Below are positions 17,168-25,659 of a stretch of DNA of 64,000 nt, piece by piece; positions within the stretch are counted from its first letter, which is position 1; each line of letters begins with the position of its first letter. Made by a program: the position numbers and the translations under genes. The notes beneath the pieces were generated by a model. It was not told the DNA's origin. It ran no database searches and saw only the letters and a list, made by a program, of their open reading frames with translations. Source of the stretch: Embleya sp040605455 (GTDB lineage Bacteria; Actinomycetota; Actinomycetes; Streptomycetales; Streptomycetaceae); assembly GCF_040605455.1 (NCBI RefSeq), contig NZ_JBEXCV010000015.1, forward strand, positions 27,845 through 91,844, read 5' to 3'.

Positions 17168-18595
17168 TCATCGGGGGAGTTCGACCCGGAATTCGGTGTG
17201 GTCGGGGTGCTGGGTCAGGGTGACGGTGCCGTGGTGGGCGGTGACGACGGCCTTGACGATGGCCAGGCCCAGTCCGGTGTTGCCGGCGGTGCGCGAGCGG
17301 CCGGTGTCGGCGCGGACGAAGCGGTCGAACACGTCGCGGCGGATCGGTTCGGGGACGCCGGGGCCGTTGTCGGTGACGGTGAACACCACGTGCGCGGCGC
17401 CGGATTCGAGCCGGACGGTGACGTCGGTGCCGGGCGGGGTGTGGGTGCGGGCGTTGGCGAGGAGGTTGGCGACCACCTGGTGGAGACGGTGTTCGTCGCC
17501 GGTGACGGTGATCGGCTCCTCCGGGAGGTCGAGGATCCAACGGTGGTCGGGTCCGGACGCCCGGGCGTCGCCGGTGGCATCCAGGACCAGCCGGGTCAGG
17601 TCGACCGGTTCGTGGACGAGGGGGCGGCCGGCGTCCAGACGGGCGAGCAGGAGCAGGTCCTCGACCAGGGTGCTCATGCGCAGTGACTCGGATTGCATGC
17701 GCTCCAGGGCGTGGCGGATCTCGGGTGGGATGGGCCCTGGGTGGCGCAGGGCGAGTTCGGCGTGGCCGCGGAGGGTGGCGACGGGGGTGCGCAGTTCGTG
17801 GCCGGCGTCGGCAGCGAAGTTGCGCAGGCGCTCTTCGACGGCCTGGCGGCGGGTGAGGGCATCGCCGATGTGGCCGAGCATGCGGTTCAACGCAGCGCCG
17901 ACGCGGCCGACTTCGGTGTGGGGGTCGGTGTCGGGCAGCGGTTCGGGCATCGCGACCTCGCCGCCCGCCAGGGGGAGTTCCGCGACGCGAGTCGCGGTGT
18001 CGACGACCCTGTCCAGCGGGCGCAGGGAAAGCCGCACCCAGTACGCGGCGGCGGCGCCGGTGACAAGAAGGGCGGCGCCGAAGACGAGCGTTTCGACGGC
18101 TTCGAGGCGGTGGACGGTCTCCTCGATCGGGTGCAGGGGCAGGCCGGTGATCAGGACGTCGCCGTCGTCGCCGCGGACGGCCACGACCCGATACGTGCCC
18201 AGGCCGGTGATGTGGATGTCGTGGCCTCGTCCGTCGACGGGCACGCCCGCGAGGTCGTGGGCGTCGTCGTTGGTGAGGGTGAGGCGGCGGTCGGTGTCCC
18301 GGTGCACGACGGCCGCGTCGGTGGTGTGTCCGTCGAGGAGGCGGGCGCCGAGGGTGCCGTCGGCCTGGCCGCGGGTGTCGGGTCGGTTGTCGTCGTCGGG
18401 GCGACCCTCGTGTTCGAGGCTGGCCGGGAACCGGCCCCCGGACTGGACCAGTTGCTGGTCGAGCCGCTCGATCAGGAACCCCTCCAGGGCCAGAACGGTA
18501 CCCACCCCCACCGCCGCGCACGCCAGGGCCAGGAGCACGACGAGTCCGGCCGTGAGGCGGACCCGCAGCGTGCGCGGCAGGCGCGGCCTGCTCAC
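17168..18595 (-). CDS. Two-component sensor histidine kinase
   Basis: A 475-residue membrane kinase. The start is GTG at 18595, overlapping the regulator stop (GTGA). TM helix 1 is near residues 13-33 (LVVLLALACAAVGVG), followed by an extracytoplasmic sensor domain of about 130 residues. TM helix 2 (LVFGAALLVTGAAAAYWV) leads into HAMP, the His-containing DAGHELRTPVATLRGH, and an ATPase domain with VVANLLANARTHTPPG, DNGPGVP and GLGLAIVKAVV. The paired regulator and the divergent flavocytochrome operon suggest it senses an envelope redox or metal signal (inference). Confidence 0.93.
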   Translation of the reverse strand: MSRPRLPRTLRVRLTAGLVVLLALACAAVGVGTVLALEGFLIERLDQQLVQSGGRFPASLEHEGRPDDDNRPDTRGQADGTLGARLLDGHTTDAAVVHRDTDRRLTLTNDDAHDLAGVPVDGRGHDIHITGLGTYRVVAVRGDDGDVLITGLPLHPIEETVHRLEAVETLVFGAALLVTGAAAAYWVRLSLRPLDRVVDTATRVAELPLAGGEVAMPEPLPDTDPHTEVGRVGAALNRMLGHIGDALTRRQAVEERLRNFAADAGHELRTPVATLRGHAELALRHPGPIPPEIRHALERMQSESLRMSTLVEDLLLLARLDAGRPLVHEPVDLTRLVLDATGDARASGPDHRWILDLPEEPITVTGDEHRLHQVVANLLANARTHTPPGTDVTVRLESGAAHVVFTVTDNGPGVPEPIRRDVFDRFVRADTGRSRTAGNTGLGLAIVKAVVTAHHGTVTLTQHPDHTEFRVELPR

Positions 18596-19326
18596 GGTGC
18601 TTCCGGCTTGAGGACGTATCCCACGCCGCGCACGGTGTGGATGAGCGGGACGCGGCCGGCGTCGACCTTCTTGCGCAGGTAGCTGATGTACAGCTCGACG
18701 ACGTGTGCCCGGCCGCCGAAGTCGTAGGACCACACGTGGTCGAGGATCCGGGCCTTGGACAACACCCGGCGCGGATTGCGCATCAGATAGCGCAGCAGCT
18801 CGAACTCGGTTCGTGACAGGTCGATCGCGGTCCCGGCGCGCGAGACCTCCCGCGCGTCCTCGTCCATCACCAGGTCGCCGACGACGAGACGATTCTCGCC
18901 GGCGTCGCGCGCCATGCCGGCGCGCCGCAGGAGTCCGCGCAACCGGGCGAGGACCTCTTCGAGACTGAAGGGCTTGGTCACATAGTCGTCGCCGCCGGCG
19001 GTGATCCCGGCGATACGGTCCTCGACGGCGTCACGCGCGGTCAGGAACAGCACGCACACCCGCTCCAGCTCCGCGCGGATCCCCCGCAGGAGCGCGAGCC
19101 CGTCGGTGTCGGGCAGCATCCAGTCCAGGACCACCGCGTCGGGGCGGAAGTCGCGAGCGAGCGCGAGAGCACCCGCCCCGTCGGCGGCGGTGCGCACCTC
19201 CCAGCCCTCGTAGCGCAGCGCCCCCGAAAGGACGTCGGTCAGATCGGGTTCGTCGTCCACGACCAGGACCCGCACCGACCCGCCGTCGGGTCGTCGCAGG
19301 TGGGAAGAAGCACTGGGGTTGTCCAT
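18592..19326 (-). CDS. OmpR/PhoB-type response regulator
   Basis: A 244-residue regulator; ATG at 19326 follows GGAGG. The receiver domain has VRVLVVDDEPDLT, phospho-acceptor Asp about residue 68 in VVLDWMLPDTDG, the conserved Thr of LTARD and the Lys of YVTKPFSLEE. The winged-helix DNA-binding domain ends with RTEFELLRYLMRNPRRVLSK and LIHTVRGVGYVLKPEAP. It likely binds direct repeats in the intergenic region and controls the divergent flavocytochrome/FMN/ApbE genes and itself (inference). Confidence 0.94.
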   Translation of the reverse strand: MDNPSASSHLRRPDGGSVRVLVVDDEPDLTDVLSGALRYEGWEVRTAADGAGALALARDFRPDAVVLDWMLPDTDGLALLRGIRAELERVCVLFLTARDAVEDRIAGITAGGDDYVTKPFSLEEVLARLRGLLRRAGMARDAGENRLVVGDLVMDEDAREVSRAGTAIDLSRTEFELLRYLMRNPRRVLSKARILDHVWSYDFGGRAHVVELYISYLRKKVDAGRVPLIHTVRGVGYVLKPEAP

Positions 19327-19374
19327 GTCGCCTCCAGCATCGCGTGTCGCACCCGGGTCGCGGCCTGTGACGCG

Positions 19375-19392
19375 CCTCTGAGTTTCCTCTGA
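19375..19392 (+). promoter_or_regulatory. Direct repeat CCTCTGA-N4-CCTCTGA, candidate response-regulator site
   Basis: Two CCTCTGA copies lie exactly 11 bp apart in the 157-bp region between the regulator and the flavocytochrome gene. One-turn direct repeats are the usual binding pattern of OmpR/PhoB regulators, and the location fits control of both divergent units. Confidence 0.5.
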
Positions 19393-19483
19393 ATCCGCGG
19401 CCGAACCCGTCGTTGAGAGAGTTTTCAAAGGTTGCGTTGCGACGCTGGCGGCTCGCGGACGAACCGCGCGAGAGGAGCCCGTC

Positions 19484-20845
19484 ATGACCGGCACGCTGTA
19501 CGAGAGCCCGCCGATCACGCACGCCGGGCAGCGACATCGACTGCGCCGCGTCGTGCCCGCCGCGGCCCGGACGCTGATCGCAGCCGGAGCCGTCGCCGTG
19601 GTGGCACTGTGGTGGGCCGACACCCCCGCCGTGGTGGGCCCGGCCGACTGGCTCACCGACGCCGGGCGCATCACCGGACTGCTGGCCGGCTACGCGTGCG
19701 CGGTCCTGCTCGTCCTGATGGCCCGCATCCCGCTGCTCGACCACAACGTCGGCTCGGACCGGCTGGCGCGTTGGCACGCGATGGGCGGCCGATACACGGT
19801 CTGCCTCGCCCTCGCACACACCCTGCTGATCATCGTCGGCTACTCGCTCGCCGCACACACCGACATCGTGCACCAGAGCACGACGCTGGTCTTCGACTAC
19901 CCCGAGATGCTCAAGGCCACCGGCGGGTTCCTGCTGCTCCTGGGCACCGGGATCCTCTCCGCCCGCGCGGCCCGGCGCAGACTGTCCTACGAGACGTGGC
20001 ACTACCTGCACTTCGCCACCTACCTCGCGATCTTCCTGGCCTTCGGCCACGTGCTCGCCAACGGTGCCGACTTCGTCGGGAACCCGGCCGCGCAGGCCGC
20101 CTGGTACACCCTGTACGTCGGCGTGGCGCTCCTGGTGGCGTGGTTTCGCTTCCTCGCGCCCGTACGCCGCGCGCTGCGGCACCGGCTTCGGGTCGTGGCC
20201 CTGCATCCCGAGTCGCCCGGCGTCGTGTCGGTGTACATGACCGGGCATCACCTGGACGAACTCGCGGGCGAGCCGGGGCAGTTCCTGCGCTGGAGGTTCC
20301 TGACCCGGGGCTTGTGGTGGGCCGCCAACCCGTACTCGCTGTCCGCGCCCGCCGATCCGCGCCACCTGCGCATCACCGTCAAGTCCGCCGGGGCGCACAG
20401 CGCGGCCCTGGCTCGCCTGCCCCTGGGCACGCGGGTGTGGGCGGAGGGCCCGTACGGCGCGTTCAGCGCGGCCCGGCGTACCGCGCCCAAGGTCCTGCTG
20501 CTCGCCGGCGGCGTCGGGATCACCCCATTGCGGACGCTGTTCGAGACGCTGCCCGGCCAGGTCACGCTCGTCTACCGGGCCCGGCGCCCGCAGGACCTCG
20601 CACTGCGCGCCGAGTTGGACGCGATCGCCCTCGCCCGCCGGGCGAAAGTGCACTACATCGTGGACCAACCCGCCGAGTACTCCTCGCCGCTCACCGCGCA
20701 GGCGCTGTCCACTCTGGTCCCCGACCTCGCGGCCCACGACGTGTACCTGTGCGGGCCGCCCCCGATGACGGACGCCGCGATCCGCGCCCTGCGCGCGGCG
20801 GGCGTACCGCGCCGCCGCATCCACCACGAGTCCTTCGCGTTCTGA
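19484..20845 (+). CDS. Ferric reductase-like transmembrane flavocytochrome
   Basis: 453 residues. The N-terminal half has about six membrane helices with heme-type histidines (ARWHAMGGRYTVCLALAHTLL, YETWHYLHFATYLAIFLAFGH). The C-terminal half is a ferredoxin-NADP reductase-like module: FAD site in WAANPYSLSAP, VLLLAGGVGITPLRTLFE for NAD(P)H and VYLCGPPPMTDAAIRAL at the end. It would pass electrons from cytoplasmic NAD(P)H across the membrane. The next two genes encode a flavinylated acceptor and its flavin transferase, so the unit is probably an extracytoplasmic electron-transfer chain; the terminal acceptor is unknown. Confidence 0.87.
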   Translation: MTGTLYESPPITHAGQRHRLRRVVPAAARTLIAAGAVAVVALWWADTPAVVGPADWLTDAGRITGLLAGYACAVLLVLMARIPLLDHNVGSDRLARWHAMGGRYTVCLALAHTLLIIVGYSLAAHTDIVHQSTTLVFDYPEMLKATGGFLLLLGTGILSARAARRRLSYETWHYLHFATYLAIFLAFGHVLANGADFVGNPAAQAAWYTLYVGVALLVAWFRFLAPVRRALRHRLRVVALHPESPGVVSVYMTGHHLDELAGEPGQFLRWRFLTRGLWWAANPYSLSAPADPRHLRITVKSAGAHSAALARLPLGTRVWAEGPYGAFSAARRTAPKVLLLAGGVGITPLRTLFETLPGQVTLVYRARRPQDLALRAELDAIALARRAKVHYIVDQPAEYSSPLTAQALSTLVPDLAAHDVYLCGPPPMTDAAIRALRAAGVPRRRIHHESFAF

Positions 20846-20865
20846 CCCACATCAGGGAGCCGTCC

Positions 20866-21312
20866 GTGCACCGCGCAGCCCTCGCCACCGTCTCGACCGT
20901 CGCCGGCGTCATCCTGCTCCTGACGGTCAAACCCCACCAGGACCCCGGCCCCACCGCGTCCCCTCCCGGCACACCGACCTCGACCTCCGGCGGCACGAGC
21001 GCCCCACCCGGCCCGCAAGCCATAGCGGGCGCCCGCAGCGGAACCTTCACCGGCGACACCATCGACACCCGCTACGGGCCCGTGCAAGTCGCCATCACCC
21101 TGGCCGAGGGCAAACTCACCGGCGTCCAAGTCCTCCAGACCCCCTCCGACAACGACCGCGACCGCCGGATCGCCGCCCGAGCCGTCCCCCGCCTGACCCA
21201 GGAGGCCCTGGCCGCGCAGAGCGCGACCATCCACACCGTCTCCGGCGCCACCTACACCAGCCGCGGCTACATCGATTCCCTCCAAAGCGCATTGGACCAG
21301 GCCCATGGCTGA
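20866..21312 (+). CDS. FMN-binding domain protein, membrane-anchored and extracytoplasmic
   Basis: The start is GTG at 20866 behind AGGGAG; 148 residues. An N-terminal hydrophobic anchor (ALATVSTVAGVILLLTV) is followed by a Pro/Ser/Thr-rich linker and one FMN-binding domain (YGPVQVAITLAEGKLTGVQV). The motif HTVSGATYTSRGY provides the Thr to which ApbE attaches FMN covalently. It lies 20 nt after the flavocytochrome and overlaps apbE by 8 nt, so donor, carrier and modifying enzyme are encoded together. Confidence 0.88.
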   Translation: MHRAALATVSTVAGVILLLTVKPHQDPGPTASPPGTPTSTSGGTSAPPGPQAIAGARSGTFTGDTIDTRYGPVQVAITLAEGKLTGVQVLQTPSDNDRDRRIAARAVPRLTQEALAAQSATIHTVSGATYTSRGYIDSLQSALDQAHG

Positions 21313-22084
21313 ACACCGGAATCCCACACCCCTGCACCACGTCGAACACGTGATGGGCACGGTCTTCTCCTTCGACATCCGCGACACCCCCACCCCGCAC
21401 ATCCGCCACGCCCTGCGCCAAGCCGTCGCCTGGCTGCACCACGTGGACGCGGTCTTCTCCACCTATCGCCCGCACAGCCCGATCAGCCGCCTCGGCCGCG
21501 GCGAGACCACACTCGCCGACTGCCCACCCGAAGTCGCCCACGTCCTGGATCTGTGCGCCGAGACGAACGACCTCAGCGGCGGCTGGTTCGACCCCCACGC
21601 CGGCGGCACCCTCGACCCGTCCGGCCTGGTCAAGGGCTGGTCCATCGAACACGCCTCGCACATCCTGGCCGACGCCGGCGCCCACAACACCTACGTCAAC
21701 GGCGGCGGCGACATACGCCTGCGCGGCGAACCCGAACCCGGCACGCCATGGAACGTCGGCATCGCCCACCCGCTGCACCCGGGCGAGTTGTGCGCCGTCG
21801 TCACCGGCCGCGACCTGGCCATCGCCACCTCCGGCACGGCCGAACGCGGCCCCCACATCCTCGACCCGCACACCGGCGAACCCGCCACCACACTCCTCTC
21901 CCTGACCATGACCGGCCCCAGCCTGACCCGGGTCGACGCCTACGCGACCGCCGCCTTCGCGATGGGTCACACCGCACGCCCCTGGATCGAACGCCTCACC
22001 GGTTACGAGGCGTTCGTGGTCACCTCCGCCGAACTCTGCTGGTCCACAACAGGGTTCCCCCGCGACCCACGCATCGGGACGTAG
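21305..22084 (+). CDS. apbE: FAD:protein FMN transferase
   Basis: A 259-residue ApbE-family protein that transfers FMN from FAD to Thr of the SGAT motif in the preceding protein, using Mg2+. MGTVFSFDIRD, AVFSTYRPHSPISRL, PSGLVKGWSIEHAS, YVNGGGDIRLRG and the metal site VDAYATAAFAMG are present. No lipobox is seen, so it may work in the cytoplasm or be secreted by another route. The start overlaps the upstream stop by 8 nt. Confidence 0.9.
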   Translation: MAEHRNPTPLHHVEHVMGTVFSFDIRDTPTPHIRHALRQAVAWLHHVDAVFSTYRPHSPISRLGRGETTLADCPPEVAHVLDLCAETNDLSGGWFDPHAGGTLDPSGLVKGWSIEHASHILADAGAHNTYVNGGGDIRLRGEPEPGTPWNVGIAHPLHPGELCAVVTGRDLAIATSGTAERGPHILDPHTGEPATTLLSLTMTGPSLTRVDAYATAAFAMGHTARPWIERLTGYEAFVVTSAELCWSTTGFPRDPRIGT

Positions 22085-22136
22085 TCCCATCCGCGCGTGG
22101 CGGCGCGAGCCCGGCGCCCGAACGCGGGCGAACCGA

Positions 22137-23723
22137 TCAGTCCGGCTCCATGTGGGAGCGGCGGAAGACCGAGGCGTGGCCGGTGACGTGCGGGCGTACG
22201 GCCGCCATCGCCTGGACGACCGCAGCCTCCAGGCTCCCGCCGGTGTCGATCCCAACGGCCTCTGTCCACGGCGGTTCTGCGGCCGCCATGCCGGCGGCCA
22301 CGTCGAGGTCGGCGTCGGACGCCCCGGGCGCGCGGGTGGTCAGGCGAGCCGCCGACACGTCGTCCGGAGCCCGACAGTGCAGGGACACCAAGTCGGCGTG
22401 GGTGCGTTCGGCCATCCGCACCGCGGCTTCGCGCTGTCCCGCGTGGGACCAAGTGGCATCCAGGACAACGGACTCGCCACGGGACAACAGGGCGGACGCG
22501 CGGTCGAGCAGGGCCGCGTAGGTCGTGGCGGTCCGCTCGGGCGTATACAGGCCTTCGCCGTAGGCGGCGGCTGCGGACTCCTCCGCTGGGATGCCTGCCA
22601 TCTCTTTGCGGAGGCGGTCGCTGCTGAGGAGCGTGACGCCCAGGCGATCGGCCAGCGCGCCCGAGAGTGTGGACTTCCCGCTGCCCGGAAGCCCACCGAC
22701 GAGGGTCAGGCCGACAACGGAGGCGTGCAGGTGGCGCAGCGTCGTCGAGACCAGCCGCCGTGACGCCGCCGCTGCGCCGGGCGCGCCTTGTCGTGCCTGG
22801 ATCAGGGAGACCTTGGCGCGGACGAACGCCCGGTAGGCGACATAGTGGTGCCACAGGGACGGTGGTGCGGGATCGCCGGAGTACTCGCTGTACCGGGCGA
22901 GGAAGAACGCCGCGGCCTCTGGAGCACCCAGTTGTTCCAGGTCCATGGCGAGGAAGGCCGCGTCGTCGAGACCGTCGACGTAACGAAGGCGGTCGTCGAA
23001 TTCCAGACAGTCCAGGACGCGGGGGCCGTCGTCCATGCAGAAGATGTCCTCGGCGAGCAGGTCACCGTGGCCGTCGACCACCCGTCCCTGCTCGATGCGT
23101 GAGTCGAACAACTGCCTGCGACCGGCGAGATAGCGGCGTACCAACCGCTCCACCTCGTCCACGCCGTCGGGTACGGCGCCGTCGTCGGCCGACGCGCGGA
23201 TTTGCGCGAAGCTCTGTGCCCAGCGCGACAACAGGGCGTCCCGCGTGCCCTGTTCGTTGATCTCCGGGCTGCGGGCCGCGTCCGCGTGACGGGCGGCGAG
23301 CATCCGGGCAACAGCCCGCAGGATGCCGTCGACGTCGGCGCCTTCACTCACGAGCCGGGAGAGGCGGCGCTCCGCCGGCATACGACGCATCACCACGAGG
23401 GGTTCGGGCACGTCCGCGTCCGGGCTGCGAAATTCTCCCAGGCCCAGGTAGACGTCCGGGGCGAAGCGACGGTTGAGAGCGACTTCCCGCTCACACGCGG
23501 CTCGCCGTGCCGTCTCGGTGGTGTAGTCCAAAAACCCCAGATCGACCCGTTTCTTGAGCTTGTAGGCGCGGTCGCCGACGAAGAACAAGACCGCGGTATG
23601 CGTCTCCCGCACCTCGGCGCGCGGGAGCGGCGGGACATCGAGATCGGTGCCGGTCCGGAGCACGGACGCGTCGGCCTGATGTCCTGACACCACCGGCTCG
23701 CCGAGGGGGCTGGGCTCAGTCAT
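22137..23723 (-). CDS. Two-domain protein: APH-like phosphotransferase plus P-loop ATPase/kinase
   Basis: 528 residues. The N-terminal aminoglycoside phosphotransferase-like domain (about 1-330) has VVDGHGDLLAEDIFCMDDG as its catalytic HGD loop and LDCLEFDDRLRYVDG. The C-terminal domain (about 345-520) has a Walker A GGLPGSGKSTL and VVLDATWSHAGQREAA, like gluconate-kinase-type or AAA_33 proteins. This two-domain arrangement is known in actinobacteria, usually annotated as a bifunctional APH/ATPase with unknown substrate. ATG at 23723 has no ribosome site but overlaps the small upstream gene (ATGACTGA), so translation is probably coupled. Confidence 0.85.
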   Translation of the reverse strand: MTEPSPLGEPVVSGHQADASVLRTGTDLDVPPLPRAEVRETHTAVLFFVGDRAYKLKKRVDLGFLDYTTETARRAACEREVALNRRFAPDVYLGLGEFRSPDADVPEPLVVMRRMPAERRLSRLVSEGADVDGILRAVARMLAARHADAARSPEINEQGTRDALLSRWAQSFAQIRASADDGAVPDGVDEVERLVRRYLAGRRQLFDSRIEQGRVVDGHGDLLAEDIFCMDDGPRVLDCLEFDDRLRYVDGLDDAAFLAMDLEQLGAPEAAAFFLARYSEYSGDPAPPSLWHHYVAYRAFVRAKVSLIQARQGAPGAAAASRRLVSTTLRHLHASVVGLTLVGGLPGSGKSTLSGALADRLGVTLLSSDRLRKEMAGIPAEESAAAAYGEGLYTPERTATTYAALLDRASALLSRGESVVLDATWSHAGQREAAVRMAERTHADLVSLHCRAPDDVSAARLTTRAPGASDADLDVAAGMAAAEPPWTEAVGIDTGGSLEAAVVQAMAAVRPHVTGHASVFRRSHMEPD

Positions 23724-23949
23724 GGGGGACGACGGCGACGGGGCGGTGCGCGCGACGGACGACGGCGGCCGGGGGACCCGGACGTGATGCCGGGGTGGGG
23801 CGGTGCCGGGTCGGCTCCGGTTTCGGCGGGGGCCACACGCGCAGCAGGCGCTGTGTGCGCTTGTGATGCTCGGCTTCGTCGGTGCCGTTGCGGGCAGCGG
23901 CAAGGTTCCGGGATGGGCCGTCGAACTCCACGGTGATGGCTGGCTTCAT
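23716..23949 (-). CDS. Small basic protein of unknown function, coupled to the APH/ATPase gene
   Basis: ATG at 23949 lies 8 nt after GGAGG (an alternative ATG is 6 nt further upstream). It encodes 77 residues: MKPAITVEFDGPSRNLAAA, then a Glu/His/Lys-rich stretch and a Pro/Arg-rich C-terminus. The stop overlaps the following start by 8 nt, which the next gene seems to need since it lacks a ribosome site. I do not recognise the family. Its high Arg/Pro content means overprediction is possible, but ribosome site and overlap support it. Confidence 0.5.
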   Translation of the reverse strand: MKPAITVEFDGPSRNLAAARNGTDEAEHHKRTQRLLRVWPPPKPEPTRHRPTPASRPGPPAAVVRRAHRPVAVVPHD

Positions 23950-24100
23950 GGCCATTGCCTCCGTCTCGTAGGAAGCCGGAATGACGGTGGGTGAGTCCGC
24001 CTGTCCGACTGTGTCGTTCCCGTGCCCTCGGCGGCGGCCGCGCAGAAGACCCTGAGGGGTACTTGATGGGTGACCATCCGCGCCGAACGCCGAGCGCGAC

Positions 24101-24117
24101 CGATTCGCATTCGAGGA
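24101..24117 (+). promoter_or_regulatory. CGATTCGCATTCGAGGA motif downstream of the hydrogenase operon
   Basis: This 17-mer closely matches the 18-mer at 29093 on the other side of the hydrogenase operon (one substitution and one missing base). It lies in the 252-nt gap between hyhL and the small gene at 23716-23949 and could act on that minus-strand transcript. A shared regulator is possible but unproven. Confidence 0.3.
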
Positions 24118-24201
24118 GTACCCCAAAATTTCTCGCGGCGCACGCGGACCCCGATGTGGCAGGGCTCGTGTAGGCGCGGAATCCGACACGAGGAGTGCGT
24201 T

Positions 24202-25659
24202 CTATGTCGAGGTGCGGGCGACCCCACCGCTCGACGAGTCGCCTCCCCGCCGCGGCGGCCGAGGCCGGTCCGCAGGGTGTCGAGGGGCGTCGCCGGTTCG
24301 CTCGACGGTGAGGTCGAGGAAGTGCGTCGAGCAGGAAATACAGGGATCATGATTGCGGATCGCCCGTTCGCACAGTTTTGTCAACTCGGCGTCCGTGGCG
24401 TCACCGTCTCGCAACCGCTCCTGCACGATGCGGCGCAGGTCCTCTTCGATGGCGCCCTGATTTTGTGCCGTGGGGGGCACCAGGGTCGCGTCGGTGACGG
24501 TTCCCCGCGTATCCAGGGAGTAGCGATGGTAGAGCAGGCCGCGTGGTGCCTCAGTGGCCCCGTGGCCGATGCCCTGTCGCGACGGCACATCGACGTACGG
24601 GTTCGTCGCAGGTTCGTACCCGTCGATGATGCGCAACGCCTCGTCGACCGCGTAGAGCACCTCGACGGCGCGCACGATGATGCTGCGGAAAGGGTTGAGG
24701 CAGACCGCGCCCTCCAGGGGGTCGCCGAGTCCGGCGTCCTGGGCGGCTTGACGGGCGATGAGGGAGAGGTGTCTCCCGCTGATGGCGAAACGCGCCAGCG
24801 AACCGGTCAGGTGGCGGCGTCCGTCCAGCCGGGAGTGGAGGCCGGTGGAGTAGGGCACTTGGTGCTCGACGACATGGCTGCCGAATTCACTGACCGCGAA
24901 ACTTCGGGTGGAGGACGCGCGGTCGATTCCCGGGATCGAATGGAGGGGATCGCCTACGGTCATGACGGTTGGCGTACCGGACTCGATGGCGTAGGTGTCC
25001 GCTTCGGCCAGGGCGAGCAGGTCGTGGTCGCACACGGTGTCGGGGAAGTCGAAGCCCGCCACCCAGCGCACCGTTTGCGCCGCATCGTCGCGGGCGCGTA
25101 GCAACTGTTCCCTCAGCGGGCGCAGTTCGGTGGGGGTCGGGATGCGATGGAAACCACCGAGGCGCACGTTGATCGGGTGGATCGCCCGACCGCCGAGGAG
25201 TTCGAGGATCGCGTTGCCGGCCTGCTTGAGGCGAAGACCGCGCTCGACGTCGGCGGGTCGGAAGCGGGCGAGCTCGACGAAGCTGTCGCAGCCGAAGAAA
25301 TCGGGGGCATGGAGAAGGTGGACGTGCAGGGTCTGGCTCTCGATCCACTCGCCGCAATAGAGCAGGCGGCGCAGCCCGGCCAACTGTCCGCCCACGACTA
25401 CCCCACAGGCGTCTTCGATGGCGCGGCAGGCACTCAGCTGATAGGCGACCGGGCAGATCCCGCACACCCGGGAGGTGAGGTCGGGTGGTTCCGTGTGGGC
25501 GCGTCCCCGCAGGAACGCCTCGAAGAAGCGTGGAGGTTCGTAGATCGCCAATCGGGCCCGGACCACCTTGCCGTCCTCGATGCGCAGGTGCAGTGCGGTC
25601 TCTCCTTCGACGCGGCCGAGCGCCTCGACTTTCAGCGTCCGAGTTGCGGGCCCGGTCAC
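24202..25659 (-). CDS. hyhL: NiFe hydrogenase large (alpha) subunit, group 3b type
   Basis: Catalytic subunit of a cytoplasmic bidirectional hydrogenase. The start is GTG at 25659, overlapping the small-subunit stop (GTGA); 485 residues. The two NiFe-binding motifs are RVCGICPVAYQLSACRAIE near residue 64 and DPCISCSTHFLDL near residue 440. Group 3 features include LGRVEGETALHLRIEDGKV and STGLHSRLDGRRHLTGSLAR. After the cleavage-site histidine of CxxCxxH about 40 residues remain, rich in Pro/Arg/Gly/Ser; this is long for the peptide the maturation protease removes. The divergent protease at 29161 is the probable processing enzyme. Confidence 0.92.
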   Translation of the reverse strand: MTGPATRTLKVEALGRVEGETALHLRIEDGKVVRARLAIYEPPRFFEAFLRGRAHTEPPDLTSRVCGICPVAYQLSACRAIEDACGVVVGGQLAGLRRLLYCGEWIESQTLHVHLLHAPDFFGCDSFVELARFRPADVERGLRLKQAGNAILELLGGRAIHPINVRLGGFHRIPTPTELRPLREQLLRARDDAAQTVRWVAGFDFPDTVCDHDLLALAEADTYAIESGTPTVMTVGDPLHSIPGIDRASSTRSFAVSEFGSHVVEHQVPYSTGLHSRLDGRRHLTGSLARFAISGRHLSLIARQAAQDAGLGDPLEGAVCLNPFRSIIVRAVEVLYAVDEALRIIDGYEPATNPYVDVPSRQGIGHGATEAPRGLLYHRYSLDTRGTVTDATLVPPTAQNQGAIEEDLRRIVQERLRDGDATDAELTKLCERAIRNHDPCISCSTHFLDLTVERTGDAPRHPADRPRPPRRGGDSSSGGVARTST

